A stretch of DNA of 64,000 nt from the NCBI GenBank assembly GCA_023664605.1, contig JAMPFF010000004.1:47461-111460 (forward strand), in the 5' to 3' direction. The position numbers were made by a program, and so were the translations under genes. Shown here piece after piece: positions 44,722-54,570 of the stretch (the stretch's first letter is position 1; the number at the start of each line of letters is the position of its first letter). This DNA comes from Clostridium sp. (lineage in GTDB: Bacteria > Bacillota > Clostridia > Lachnospirales > Lachnospiraceae). Below the pieces are notes generated by a model, which was given only the letters and a program-made list of their open reading frames with translations, was not told the DNA's origin and did not search any database.

Positions 44722-46046
44722 AAACATATCGTAAATTTTTAGGCATTGTCATATTGTTTATTTTGCTTATCTTTGCAGGCGCGAATTTATTTTTCTATTA
44801 TTACGACGCAGATGAAAGCGGCAGAGAGTACCGCGTGGAGATAGAACGGCTTGCCCGTGAAATAGAGGAAAACGGGCTGGAGAGTATTGATTTAGCTGAG
44901 TGTGAGTATGTTGTAAATATCGTCACTAGCACAATTTCCGACTACTCTCTTTCTGAACTTCACGAAACGTCCAATGATACCACAGACCGCTCTTATTCTG
45001 GCGCAGACAACTTCTCCGACGACGAAAACAGCTTTTTTGTCTCTGACAGCGACTATATAATTCGGGAAATCGACGGCGTATGGTATCGTTTTGACTATTC
45101 TAGTCAAGATGATGTTGGCAAAAATGACTTCCTTATTGCCGTAAACATGGCATTGGGCATGATGGCGGCTTTGCTGTTATGGGTTCTGTTTTTTATCAAA
45201 AATAAAATTCTCTCCCCGTTCGAGCAGTTAAGTAACGCTCCTTATGAATTGGCAAAAGGAAACCTCACTACGCCGCTACTGGAACATAAGAGCCGTTTCT
45301 TTGGCAGATTTGTATGGGGAATCAATCTGTTGAGAGAACATATCGAGGAGGGCAAAAGCCGTGAACTTGCGCTGCAAAAGGAGAAAAAAACGCTGCTGCT
45401 CTCCCTTTCCCATGACATAAAAACGCCCCTTTCGGCGGTAAAACTATATGCGAAAGCATTGATGAAAAATTTATATCAGGATAAGGAAAAGCAGATGGAA
45501 ATTGCCGAAAACATCCACCAAAAAGCGGATGAAATTGAATCTTACGTTGCGCAGATTATCACCGCTTCCAAAGAGGATTTTTTAAGTCTTGAAGTACAAC
45601 TGTCTGAATTTTATCTCACCGATTTAATGCGCAATATTACAGACTATTATCGCGAAAAGTTATCGCTCAATAAAACAGATTTTACTGTTGCTCCTTACGA
45701 AAACTGTCTGCTTATCGGCGATTTGGAGCGCGCTGTGGAAGTGATGCAAAACGTCATGGAAAATGCCATCAAATATGGTGACGGAGATAATATTTTCCTT
45801 ACCTTTTCGGAAGAAGAAAACTGCCGCCTCATTAGCATAAACAATAGCGGCTGCACGCTTACAGAGACGGAACTGCCACATATCTTTGAAAGTTTCTGGC
45901 GCGGAGCAAATGCCGAAAAGACATCCGGCAGCGGACTCGGTCTCTACATCTGCCGCCAGCTTATGCACAAAATGAACGGTGATATTTATGCGAAAATCGA
46001 GGACGGCAATATGTGTGTGACGCTTGTATTTGAGATGGCGGGGTAA
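44718..46046 (+). CDS. Sensor histidine kinase of the ABC exporter
   Basis: About 442 residues; ATG 44718 (MKTYRKF) overlaps the regulator stop. Two membrane spans (about 8-26 and 148-170) enclose a roughly 120-residue acidic, Ser/Asp-rich extracellular region. HisKA contains LSLSHDIKTPLSAVK and the HATPase NAIKYGDG and GSGLGLYICRQL. The extracellular region is larger than in BceS-type intramembrane kinases, so it may bind a ligand itself rather than read the transporter. Confidence 0.93.
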   Translation: MKTYRKFLGIVILFILLIFAGANLFFYYYDADESGREYRVEIERLAREIEENGLESIDLAECEYVVNIVTSTISDYSLSELHETSNDTTDRSYSGADNFSDDENSFFVSDSDYIIREIDGVWYRFDYSSQDDVGKNDFLIAVNMALGMMAALLLWVLFFIKNKILSPFEQLSNAPYELAKGNLTTPLLEHKSRFFGRFVWGINLLREHIEEGKSRELALQKEKKTLLLSLSHDIKTPLSAVKLYAKALMKNLYQDKEKQMEIAENIHQKADEIESYVAQIITASKEDFLSLEVQLSEFYLTDLMRNITDYYREKLSLNKTDFTVAPYENCLLIGDLERAVEVMQNVMENAIKYGDGDNIFLTFSEEENCRLISINNSGCTLTETELPHIFESFWRGANAEKTSGSGLGLYICRQLMHKMNGDIYAKIEDGNMCVTLVFEMAG

Positions 46047-46118
46047 TGCGCTGATGCAAATACGCCACCCCACCGCTGAAAATGTCAATACTTTTTCACT
46101 ATATTTATCACATAGAAT

Positions 46119-47408
46119 TTAACTGTTCTTTACAGCCGCAAATCCCAACTCTAAATCCGCGATAATATCGTCAATATGTTCCGTGCCGATGGACAGACGG
46201 ATAGTATTGGGCTTGATGCCCTGGTCTAACAGTTCTTCCTCGCTAAGCTGTGAATGCGTTGTCGTCGCCGGATGAATCACCAGACTCTTTACGTCAGCCA
46301 CATTCGCCAGCAGGGAAAAGATTTTCAGACTGTCAATAAACTTATGCGCTTCTTTCTGCCCGCCTTTTATCTCGAATGTAAAAATGGACGCGCCCCCGTT
46401 CGGGAAATAACGTTCATATAACGCATGGTCGGGATGCTCCGGCAAAGAAGGATGGTTGACGTACTCCACCTGCGGATGCTTCGCCAGATATTCCACAACT
46501 TTCTTTGTATTTTCCGCATGACGCTCCAATCTTAAAGAGAGCGTCTCCACGCCCTGTAAAAGTAAGAAAGCGTTAAAAGGTGAAATTGCCGCTCCCGTAT
46601 CACGCAACAAAATAGCGCGGATATAGGTCACAAACGCAGCCAGACCTACTGCATCCACAAAAGAAACGCCATGATAGCTGGGGTTCGCCTCCGCAATCGG
46701 CGCATAGTTACCGCTTGCTTTCCAGTCAAACTTACCGGAATCCACAATAATGCCGCCTAACGTCGTGCCATGACCGCCGATAAATTTAGTAGCGGAATGA
46801 ACGACAATGTCCGCGCCATGTTCAATCGGGCGGATTAAATACGGCGTGCCGAAAGTATTATCAATGACTAACGGCAATCCGTGTTTATGGGCAATTTCAG
46901 CGATAGCATCAATATCGGGGATATCGCTGTTGGGGTTTCCGAGCGTTTCGAGATAGATTGCTCTGGTATTCGGTCTAATCGCTTCTTCTATGGCTTTTAA
47001 ATCATGCGCATCTACAAATGTTGTAGAAATGCCGTACTGCGGCAGCGTATGCGCCAGCAGATTATAACTGCCGCCATAGATGGTTTTCTGGGAAACAATA
47101 TGTCCGCCGTTTTGCGCTAACGCCTGAATCGTATAGGTAATCGCCGCCGCGCCGCTTGCCAGCGCCAATGCCGCAACGCCGCCCTCTAAAGCCGCCAGTC
47201 TTTTTTCCAATACATCCTGCGTAGAATTAGTCAGCCTGCCATAAATATTGCCCGCGTCGGAAAGCCCGAAACGCGCCGCCGCGTGCGCGGAATTGCGGAA
47301 TACATAGGAAGTCGTCTGATAAATCGGAACGGCTCTTGCGTCCGTTGCCGGGTCCGGCTCTTCCTGTCCAACATGTAACTGAAGTGTTTCAAATTTATAA
47401 TCGCTCAT
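46119..47408 (-). CDS. metY: O-acetylhomoserine sulfhydrylase / cysteine synthase-like (MetY)
   Basis: A 429-residue PLP enzyme of the Cys/Met metabolism family that makes homocysteine from O-acetylhomoserine and sulfide. The PLP Lys is in HSATKFIGGHGTT, and the family motifs ALASGAAAI, DNTFGTPY and LGNPNSD are present. The length and the N-terminal FETLQLHVGQ segment fit MetY rather than MetB or MetC. It is divergent from an Rrf2 regulator with two identical-type operators in between. Confidence 0.95.
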   Translation of the reverse strand: MSDYKFETLQLHVGQEEPDPATDARAVPIYQTTSYVFRNSAHAAARFGLSDAGNIYGRLTNSTQDVLEKRLAALEGGVAALALASGAAAITYTIQALAQNGGHIVSQKTIYGGSYNLLAHTLPQYGISTTFVDAHDLKAIEEAIRPNTRAIYLETLGNPNSDIPDIDAIAEIAHKHGLPLVIDNTFGTPYLIRPIEHGADIVVHSATKFIGGHGTTLGGIIVDSGKFDWKASGNYAPIAEANPSYHGVSFVDAVGLAAFVTYIRAILLRDTGAAISPFNAFLLLQGVETLSLRLERHAENTKKVVEYLAKHPQVEYVNHPSLPEHPDHALYERYFPNGGASIFTFEIKGGQKEAHKFIDSLKIFSLLANVADVKSLVIHPATTTHSQLSEEELLDQGIKPNTIRLSIGTEHIDDIIADLELGFAAVKNS

Positions 47409-47445
47409 TGTCTCGTCCTCTTTTCTTTTTTTCTTGTCATTATAT

Positions 47446-47522
47446 ACCTACTAAACTACTATGTCAATAGGTGAATGTTTTTTCTCTTCTTGATTACCTA
47501 TTAAACTAGTGGTAAAATAGGT
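47446..47522. promoter_or_regulatory. Twin 27-bp operators between metY and the Rrf2 regulator
   Basis: Two copies of the pattern ACCTA-(C/T)TAAACTA-N8-ATAGGT, at 47446-47472 and 47496-47522, are spaced exactly 50 bp start to start. The ends ACCTA(T)/ATAGGT are inverted, as for a dimeric Rrf2-type regulator. The copy nearer metY probably represses metY, and the other the regulator itself. CymR-like control by cysteine or sulfide status is inference. Confidence 0.75.
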
Positions 47523-47531
47523 TAAAATCAG

Positions 47532-47588
47532 AGATTTTAACCGCAAGTATTGTGCTGACGCTGTTAGCGTCCGACACAATACTCGCAA
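47532..47588 (+). other. Extended hairpin in the leader of the Rrf2 gene
   Basis: Arms AGTATTGTG and CACAATACT flank an inner GACGCT-GTT-AGCGTC stem. The structure ends about 30 bases before the ATG and could form a leader RNA structure. No known riboswitch class was recognised. Confidence 0.5.
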
Positions 47589-47618
47589 GCTATGAAGCAA
47601 ATGTGAGGAGAGGTGACT

Positions 47619-48032
47619 ATGATATCTACACGAGGGCGCTATGCTTTACGGGTTATGATTGATTTGGCGCAGCAGAACAGCGACGACTATATTCCTTTAA
47701 GTACAGTCGCCGCAAGACAGGAAATATCCGCCAAATATCTGCAGCAGATTGTAAAAGTTCTGGTGGAAGAAAAGATGCTGACCGGCATCAGCGGAAAAGG
47801 CGGCGGCTATAAACTGACCCGCAGACCGGAGGAATATTCCGTCGGAGAAATACTCGAACTCATGGAGGGAACGCTTGCTCCGGTTTCCTGCCTTGCCGCG
47901 GACGGCAAAGAATGCAGCCGTTACTCCACTTGTAAAACGCTCCCCATGTGGCGGCAGTTTGACAAGATGGTGCATGACTTTTTTGCTCATATCACGATTG
48001 CCGATTTGGTGAATGGCACATTCGATTTTTAA
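47619..48032 (+). CDS. Rrf2-family transcriptional regulator with conserved Cys cluster
   Basis: About 137 residues; ATG 47619 is five bases after GGAGAGG. The N-terminal winged helix (ISTRGRYALRVMIDLA, GGGYKLTR) is typical of IscR/CymR/NsrR proteins. Three Cys in CLAADGKECSRYSTC are spaced as for an iron-sulphur cluster, which true CymR lacks, so it may sense Fe-S status, NO or redox as well as sulfur. The divergent metY and twin operators identify sulfur metabolism as its target. Confidence 0.92.
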   Translation: MISTRGRYALRVMIDLAQQNSDDYIPLSTVAARQEISAKYLQQIVKVLVEEKMLTGISGKGGGYKLTRRPEEYSVGEILELMEGTLAPVSCLAADGKECSRYSTCKTLPMWRQFDKMVHDFFAHITIADLVNGTFDF

Positions 48033-48036
48033 CAGC

Positions 48037-48612
48037 TTATATCTCTTTTGCCAGCATTTTCAGTATCATAATATGATACTCTTCGTCCTGAATGATTCTT
48101 CTTAAAACCGCGTTAATATGCTCATCCCGAATCCAGGAAATGTGCATTTCATATTGATTAATCGCCGATATTTCTGATTCTATATCCGCTTCCAGCATTT
48201 TACTGCACTCCGACGGGATATTTAAAGAAGCCGGTGACCACATCACCGGTTTCCCGTTTCGTCCTGCCGCCGTAAAACCGATATTTCCTCCGAGCAGAGA
48301 AATCAACTCTCCAAGTTTTTGTAAGTGCATCATTTCACAAATTGCCATTCCTAAAAGTGTTTTGGCTATGGAACATTTTTCACAGGATAAACGATTCTCA
48401 TTATTGATATACTGTGCGATTGCCGACAATTCCGATACGGCGCCGCAATAATCCACGCTTAGCAAATCCGCGTAAGAAAGATTTCTCTCACTTACTTCAA
48501 GCGGTGGATACGGCAAATCCAGCATAACCGGTTTGATGCCGCTAAAGTCGCATCCTACCTCTATATCTTTTCCCTCCATAAAATATTTCTCCATGGCATT
48601 ATTTATTTCCAT
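48037..48612 (-). CDS. Ferritin-like / Mn-catalase-like protein
   Basis: A 191-residue helical protein with two candidate metal-binding motifs, EMMHLQKLGE and EEYHIMIL (ExxH pattern), plus E-rich helices (YCGAVSELSAIAQY, ADIESEISAINQYEMH). This matches the four-helix ferritin-like fold with a di-metal site. An oxidative-stress role is likely. No signal peptide. The SD is weak and the start is uncertain. Convergent with the Rrf2 gene, four bases apart. Confidence 0.8.
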   Translation of the reverse strand: MEINNAMEKYFMEGKDIEVGCDFSGIKPVMLDLPYPPLEVSERNLSYADLLSVDYCGAVSELSAIAQYINNENRLSCEKCSIAKTLLGMAICEMMHLQKLGELISLLGGNIGFTAAGRNGKPVMWSPASLNIPSECSKMLEADIESEISAINQYEMHISWIRDEHINAVLRRIIQDEEYHIMILKMLAKEI

Positions 48613-48649
48613 ATTTTATGAGTGGATGGGGAAAATTATGCTTTCTTAA

Positions 48650-49270
48650 TTATCGTAATCTGCGCTCTTCCTCTAAATCCTCCGCCGTAATTTTCCAATC
48701 TTTATAATAATACATTTTATCTTTCTCGCCAATTTCCCTGATTACCTTGCATGGATTGCCCACCGCAATACAGTTTGCCGGAATATCTTTTACCACCACA
48801 CTTCCTGCGCCAATCACCGTATTTTCTCCAATCGTTACTCCCGGACAGATTGTCACTCCGGCAGCAATCCAGCAATTATCTCCAATCGTCACAGGCAGAG
48901 AATACATATACTCCCTCATATCCGGATTCACAGGATGCCCAACCGTTGCAATCGTAACCGCAGGGCCAAACATTACTTTTTTGCCAATTATTATCTTTCC
49001 ATCATCCACAAAATTACAATTAAAATTCAGATAAGAACCTTCCCCAATCGTAATATTATATCCATAACAGCAATAAAAGGGCGGCTCTATCCACGCATCT
49101 GTCTCTTTTCCGAATAACTCCTGCATCGCCGCCATCCGCCCCTCTGTATCCTCCGGCGAGGTATTATTGAATGCAATCATACGTTTCTTACCCTGCACCC
49201 TGTCTTCGGGAAGCCCCTCGCAGTAATCTGTAAATAATTTTCCATTTGCAATTCTTTCTCTCATTGTCAT
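48650..49270 (-). CDS. Sugar O-acetyltransferase (maltose/galactoside type)
   Basis: About 206 residues; ATG 49270 (MTMRERIANG) follows GGAGGG at seven bases. An N-terminal Mac-type helix segment (AGERLFTDYCEGL-like) is followed by left-handed parallel beta-helix hexapeptide repeats (IGDNCWIAAGVTICPGVTIGENTVIGAG). The catalytic His lies in TVGHPVNP. It acetylates free sugars with acetyl-CoA. Divergent from an AraC-family gene. Confidence 0.9.
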   Translation of the reverse strand: MTMRERIANGKLFTDYCEGLPEDRVQGKKRMIAFNNTSPEDTEGRMAAMQELFGKETDAWIEPPFYCCYGYNITIGEGSYLNFNCNFVDDGKIIIGKKVMFGPAVTIATVGHPVNPDMREYMYSLPVTIGDNCWIAAGVTICPGVTIGENTVIGAGSVVVKDIPANCIAVGNPCKVIREIGEKDKMYYYKDWKITAEDLEEERRLR

Positions 49271-49384
49271 TGCCTGACCCTCCATAAAAGAAACATATTA
49301 TTTATAACAATATCATATTTTTCTTTTCATTTATTTCAAAATCATTTATAATTTTATAACAATATTTTTTAAGAAGGTGAAAAC

Positions 49385-50293
49385 ATGAATGAACATACCA
49401 GTTACTGCTCTGCATTTAATCTGGACTCTTCCGAGACAGTCGCCTATAACAATCCGTTATTTCCCTTTTATGCACAATATGGCTTTTTGTCGCATTATCC
49501 GAATTATTCGGCAGTCAGCCACTGGCACAACGATTTGGAATTTATTTTCATAAAAAAAGGATACATGACCTACAACGTAAACGGAAATTTAATTGACTTA
49601 TATGAAAATAATGGAATTATGGTAAACAGCAGACAGATACATTATGGATTTTCTGCAAAACACCAGGAATGTGAATTTATATGTATTTTATTGTCACCGG
49701 AATTATTGCAGGGCAGTAAATGGTTTTATCATAATTATGTGGAATACATTACGGAAAATGCTTCCTGCCCATATTTATACCTTTCCTCTAATGATTGGCA
49801 GTCGGACATATTAGAAAAAACAGATATGCTGTACAACTTGTGGCAAAATGAGAATAAAAGCTATTTTAAGGTAATAGAACTTTTTTCCTCTATGATGGAA
49901 ATATTATATAAAAACCTCTCCGTTCCGCAGCAGACATTGAAAAATAAATCTTCTGAAATCACGTCGCTTAAAAATATGATTACTTATATTGAAGAACATT
50001 TTACGGAGCATATCACACTTGATAGCATCGCATTTTCCGGTGCCTGCTGCAAAAGCCGCTGCTCTCTCCTATTCAAAAAATACCTTCGCGATACACCGGT
50101 TTCCTATATTACAAAGTTCCGCTTAAGGAAAAGCCTTGCCGCATTATTGGAAAGCGATTTAAGCATAACAGAGATTGCCTATGAATATGGTTTTGGCGGA
50201 GCAAGCTATTACTGCGAAACTTTCCGGAAATATTATGGAATATCGCCATTACAATATAGAAAAGAGCAGCTTGGTATAATGGATTTTAGCTAA
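49385..50293 (+). CDS. AraC-family transcriptional regulator
   Basis: A 302-residue protein. An N-terminal cupin-like sensing domain (HWHNDLEFIFIKKG, FSAKHQECEF) is followed by an AraC double helix-turn-helix (about 200-298) with SITEIAYEYGFGGASYYCETFRKYYGISPLQYR, split into its usual two motifs. It probably controls the divergent acetyltransferase, a sugar gene. The 3' end overlaps the convergent hydrolase gene by 4 bp. Confidence 0.92.
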   Translation: MNEHTSYCSAFNLDSSETVAYNNPLFPFYAQYGFLSHYPNYSAVSHWHNDLEFIFIKKGYMTYNVNGNLIDLYENNGIMVNSRQIHYGFSAKHQECEFICILLSPELLQGSKWFYHNYVEYITENASCPYLYLSSNDWQSDILEKTDMLYNLWQNENKSYFKVIELFSSMMEILYKNLSVPQQTLKNKSSEITSLKNMITYIEEHFTEHITLDSIAFSGACCKSRCSLLFKKYLRDTPVSYITKFRLRKSLAALLESDLSITEIAYEYGFGGASYYCETFRKYYGISPLQYRKEQLGIMDFS

Positions 50294-51168
50294 TATGACT
50301 GCTTATTTTCTTCATATGCCTTGATGCCTGCTTTTATATCCGGTTTTAATATGAATTGACGGAAAAACCAGTTTCCTTTCGTAATATTCTCTCCATAGAA
50401 ATGAATATCGCTTTTCCTCGTCTGTGGGAATATAACAATATCTGCACCGACCACCTCTTCCATATCACAATCAATCGCAGTTCCCTCAGAATAATATATT
50501 TTGGAAAAACCGTTCATGGCAAATCCGGCTTTTTCCATCATCCGCCCCATCTTACCCGACATATGGGCGAGCCTGCCTTTGCTATTTGCATACACGACCG
50601 GAACATGGAATGCCTTTTCATATGCGCCGCAAAAAAAATCGTTTGCATTTTGCTCCGCTTCCGGCTTTTTAGGGTCTGCCGGCGCACCATGTGGAAACAG
50701 AATAAGCGAAAGTTCTTTATTCTTTACATTTTCATAAAAATGCTTTCGTTTTGCATCATAACAAATAGCAACGCCAATATTGCCAAACGGCGTGTGAATC
50801 ACATTGTCAAAAGAACCACGCTTAAATACCGCGGCTTCTCCCTCTGACTTCGTAACAACGCCGAACACTTTGTTTTTATCCGCAACCAGATACCGATTGT
50901 AGTAATCTCCGTTTTCCTTATCCAGATATCCTGTGCCGATAAAGGTATGATATTTTTCCGCCATCTTCATCGTCCATGCGAAAGCATCCTTTCCACAATC
51001 ATCTGCATATTGCCAAATCTCCCGGCTTGCCATATAGCTGCATAATGCCAGTTCAGGCAACACAACAAAATTCGGGGAAGGCAGACTCGCAATCAAGGAC
51101 TCAATATACTCTTTTCTTTGTGTAATGCCTTTTATGTCGTTGTTTAGTTCCAAGGTGAATATGCGCAT
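50290..51168 (-). CDS. Carbon-nitrogen hydrolase (nitrilase superfamily)
   Basis: A 292-residue amidase-type enzyme with the Glu-Lys-Cys triad: Glu in VLPELALC, Lys in the central strand (VVTKSEGEAAVFKRG), Cys in IGVAICYDAKR. It hydrolyses a small amide or nitrile, and the substrate is not evident. It is the last ordinary-composition gene before the AT-rich island. The 278-bp gap 51169-51446 has no gene and holds the left inverted repeat of that island. Confidence 0.9.
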   Translation of the reverse strand: MRIFTLELNNDIKGITQRKEYIESLIASLPSPNFVVLPELALCSYMASREIWQYADDCGKDAFAWTMKMAEKYHTFIGTGYLDKENGDYYNRYLVADKNKVFGVVTKSEGEAAVFKRGSFDNVIHTPFGNIGVAICYDAKRKHFYENVKNKELSLILFPHGAPADPKKPEAEQNANDFFCGAYEKAFHVPVVYANSKGRLAHMSGKMGRMMEKAGFAMNGFSKIYYSEGTAIDCDMEEVVGADIVIFPQTRKSDIHFYGENITKGNWFFRQFILKPDIKAGIKAYEENKQSY

Positions 51169-51299
51169 GATGAGTTCTCCGGGGTTTGGTATGTATCTAT
51201 GTTCTTATCGAGTATTTGTGTGTTTCTATGTGCTATGGGTTTGATTATAACATTTTTATATTTGAGTTTCTATCGTAAATTGCAGGAGGTTTATGGGGA

Positions 51300-51327
51300 A
51301 TATTTGATGGATAATTGTTTATTATCT
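51300..51327. repeat. Left 28-bp inverted repeat of the AT-rich island
   Basis: Begins ATATTTGATGGATAATTG and ends TTATTATCT. It is the exact reverse complement of 55685-55712. The copies bound a 4.4-kb AT-rich segment containing the STAND ATPase and glycosyltransferase genes. Confidence 0.9.
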
Positions 51328-51446
51328 GTTGAAAACTAGGTATTAGGTTCTATTTACTGAGTTATTCTTAAAGATAATTGAAGACTATTCATAAGTAAAA
51401 TAACAAATACTGGATATCTAATATTAAATAAGCAAGGAAACTTCAT

Positions 51447-54400
51447 ATGAAACTAAAAATAGAATGGGAAAAAATAAAAAATGGGTTTTCAGGGTTTGAA
51501 AATCTGGCATGTAAATATGTTGAAATGAATTTTCCCAATCCAACATGGACACCAACTAATCCAACTCGGGATGGTAATAAAGATGCAGTTGCTGTTTTTT
51601 TGGGATATAAAGAAAACGAATCATCTATGGAAAAATGGTGGATGGAAGCCAAATACTCCACATCTACGGATGTTTTAAGCCGTTATCGTTTAGATGCGAC
51701 AATTGTAAGCGCTATTTTAGAAAAAAATGTAACTAAAGTAATTTTTGTTACCAATGTTATTATAAATACTAAAATTATTAATGATATTCGGAATGCTTTA
51801 TACAATTCTATTCAATGTGATGATGTTTCTTTCTGCACTAAATACTCTTTGGAATATTGGCTATCTAACAATATTAATATTTATACAGATTTTTTTAATG
51901 TTTCTACAGATATTACTTCTATAGATATAGAATGTCCTGATTTATTTATAATGTCCGAAGTGGAATACTATTCAGAAATCAGTAATATTCTTACCTTTCG
52001 TGAACCGTTAAGGGAATTACACACTGATGAAAAATATTTTGGTTATTTTGAAGTTTTTTCTTCTAAAGCCAGAACACTTACTCTTAAACCTCATAAGAAA
52101 ATAAAAGGGATTACTGTTATTGATAATAATATTTCTTTATTACCAGGAGAAAATCCTGTAAAATTCTCATTTTACATCAATGGATTTGATTTTAATGAAA
52201 GTAAATCTTCACCTATTTTTGTTTTAGGTAATATTGAAATTCCGTCAGCTCGATATATAATTCCAGTAAAAAAAGACAAATTTACATTTGAATTATTTGC
52301 ACAAAAAAAAATGATTCAATCCTTAGAAAGCAAATATGAAAAATTTATAAGTGATAAAACATATAGTTTTAACTTTATTGAGGGAGTATCTGGTAGTGGT
52401 AAAAGTTATGTATTAGAGAATTTCTTAAAAAAGATTATTTTATCTACTACAGAAGTATTTTATGCCGAATTTACATATTCACCTCGTAATAATAATGAGT
52501 TATTATTGCATTTGCTGTTATTTATTTTATTTCCTTTTCTTAATCCGTCCGACATAGATAGTAATTACTTAAAGGAAGTTCAACATAATTTTGTGGGTTA
52601 TCCAATTATAGATTTAATTTCTCATAAACAAGATTTTGATAAGCTTGCTCAGATTATGTCTAATTATCATATTAATGATTGTATTTTACCTATAAAGATA
52701 AATATTCACGAACGTATTATAATTTTAGATGATTTGCAAAAACTCACAAAATATGAAGCCAATTTTTTATCTACTATTATTGCTGATTTACAAAGACATA
52801 ATGTACCAGTTTTTGCGGTTCTAAGTTCCCAGCCATCTTTTTATACACAAAAGTCTTTTAAAAATTTAATAGAGCATTGTGTAATAGAACATTACAATTA
52901 TTCTATTGGATTAAATGATATTTTTCATGCACTTCCTGATAATGGAAATAATAGTGTCTACTTAAATAATGAGATATCATATACAATACAATTTAATGTT
53001 GTTGAAATTTTCTTATTCTCTAAATATATTGTAGATAATGATATTACTATAAATAACATTCATGATTTTATAAAAGTTTGTAAGATATTTCAAAGAACAT
53101 CTATATTAGAATTATATATACTTAAGCAATTTGAAGCTTTTTTTAATGTATATCCTCAGTGTAGAAATACTTGCGACTCTATTTATTGGGCAAGTGAACC
53201 CAGAAAAGTTGATTTTTATGATAATAACGAATTAAGATTGTTATTATCGTATGGTTTTGTAAAATATAATTTTGATTCGCGTTTAGTACCAATACATGAT
53301 ATTTATAAATTTTATTATTGTAAGCATTTTAAACTAACTTTTTTTAATAAAAATGAATATAGAGAAGATAGTTTAGAAATAATTAAATATAGATTAGAGT
53401 ATGAAATAGAACGTAAACTTTTATTAAAAGAAGCTAATAAAATTATAGATTTATCAAATAAACAAAAATTTTATTCAGTTTCCTTTATATTGCAAGATAT
53501 TTTTGAAACTTCCCTCAAAGAAAATTTAAAGAATCGTTTAGATGAAGTAACATATTATAAACTTTACTTTGCGTATGCACTATCTGCAACTCATCAAAGC
53601 ATTGAAAAGACAGGATATGATATTTTTGCAGAACTAGGTGATGAAATAAGAAATATAAATATACCAGAAATTCTAGACTTATCTATCAGCGTTGATTGGG
53701 ATTTAGCTATTGGGGATTATGAGCGTTTGAGATATCAGCAAGCACTTTTTCGATTAAAAACAATTATATTGTCATTAATGAAATTAATAAAAATTAGTAA
53801 TAAATCAGATGATTTAAAACAATTTTCAAAATATTATGATGTATTAATGTTAGATACCCTTATTCGTGCAAATAGAGAAAAACCACGGACATATAATATT
53901 TACTTACAAAGAATTTCGCTGATGGAAAAATATGGATTTATTTATAGAAGCAAAAGTTTTCAAGTTCGTTTTGCCTTAACTTTATGTACACAAGATATAG
54001 AGCAAAGTTTAGAGATATTATCAACGTGTAGCGAGTATTTTCAGAAAGAATATGGTATAGAAGAAAAATATTATTTATGGGCAAAATACCATTTTAACTA
54101 TTTTTCTATGATATATAATCAAAAGCGAGAACTTCTTGATGAAGTGATAAAATATCATAATAATTTAAAAAAAGATTTTTCCTTAAATTATAGACAACGA
54201 ATAAATGGTTTGGCTTCATATTTCTATTATATTGGAGACATAACAAATGGCAATAAGTATATACTATTAGAAGCTTCATTTGATAATGAGCTACCCCTAC
54301 GACAAATTGCTTTTCATTATGAAACCGTTGCATTACATGAAATTTTGATTAATAATGTTGAAGATGCTAAACAAGCTTTGCAACAGACCATTGACTTATT

Positions 54401-54545
54401 TAATGAGTTGCCTTCTTATCAGCAAATTGCAATTCATAATTTACACTTATTACAGCAAGTTTCAACTATACCTATTATAAAGTACTGGTTTGGAGGTAGC
54501 TTGTCTGATGAAATTTATTACATAGATAGTCGCTGTTCTTGGTAA
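51447..54545 (+). CDS. Nuclease-STAND NTPase-TPR protein, Avs-like defence candidate
   Basis: A 1032-residue cytoplasmic protein, very AT-rich compared with the core. The N-terminus (about 1-120) resembles an Mrr-like PD-(D/E)XK nuclease: GFENLACKYVEMNF, Asp in GNKDAVAVFLG and the ExK pair in WWMEAKYS. A beta-rich linker follows. The STAND-type P-loop ATPase has Walker A EGVSGSGKSYVLENF (about 311-325) and Walker B RIIILDDLQKL (about 423-433). The last 500 residues are helical and TPR-like, the usual sensor region. This effector-switch-sensor order is that of Avs antiviral proteins, but the gene was not matched to a named Avs type. SD AAGGAAAC. Confidence 0.8.
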   Translation: MKLKIEWEKIKNGFSGFENLACKYVEMNFPNPTWTPTNPTRDGNKDAVAVFLGYKENESSMEKWWMEAKYSTSTDVLSRYRLDATIVSAILEKNVTKVIFVTNVIINTKIINDIRNALYNSIQCDDVSFCTKYSLEYWLSNNINIYTDFFNVSTDITSIDIECPDLFIMSEVEYYSEISNILTFREPLRELHTDEKYFGYFEVFSSKARTLTLKPHKKIKGITVIDNNISLLPGENPVKFSFYINGFDFNESKSSPIFVLGNIEIPSARYIIPVKKDKFTFELFAQKKMIQSLESKYEKFISDKTYSFNFIEGVSGSGKSYVLENFLKKIILSTTEVFYAEFTYSPRNNNELLLHLLLFILFPFLNPSDIDSNYLKEVQHNFVGYPIIDLISHKQDFDKLAQIMSNYHINDCILPIKINIHERIIILDDLQKLTKYEANFLSTIIADLQRHNVPVFAVLSSQPSFYTQKSFKNLIEHCVIEHYNYSIGLNDIFHALPDNGNNSVYLNNEISYTIQFNVVEIFLFSKYIVDNDITINNIHDFIKVCKIFQRTSILELYILKQFEAFFNVYPQCRNTCDSIYWASEPRKVDFYDNNELRLLLSYGFVKYNFDSRLVPIHDIYKFYYCKHFKLTFFNKNEYREDSLEIIKYRLEYEIERKLLLKEANKIIDLSNKQKFYSVSFILQDIFETSLKENLKNRLDEVTYYKLYFAYALSATHQSIEKTGYDIFAELGDEIRNINIPEILDLSISVDWDLAIGDYERLRYQQALFRLKTIILSLMKLIKISNKSDDLKQFSKYYDVLMLDTLIRANREKPRTYNIYLQRISLMEKYGFIYRSKSFQVRFALTLCTQDIEQSLEILSTCSEYFQKEYGIEEKYYLWAKYHFNYFSMIYNQKRELLDEVIKYHNNLKKDFSLNYRQRINGLASYFYYIGDITNGNKYILLEASFDNELPLRQIAFHYETVALHEILINNVEDAKQALQQTIDLFNELPSYQQIAIHNLHLLQQVSTIPIIKYWFGGSLSDEIYYIDSRCSW

Positions 54546-54570
54546 CTTTGTTATATATATTTATATTTTT

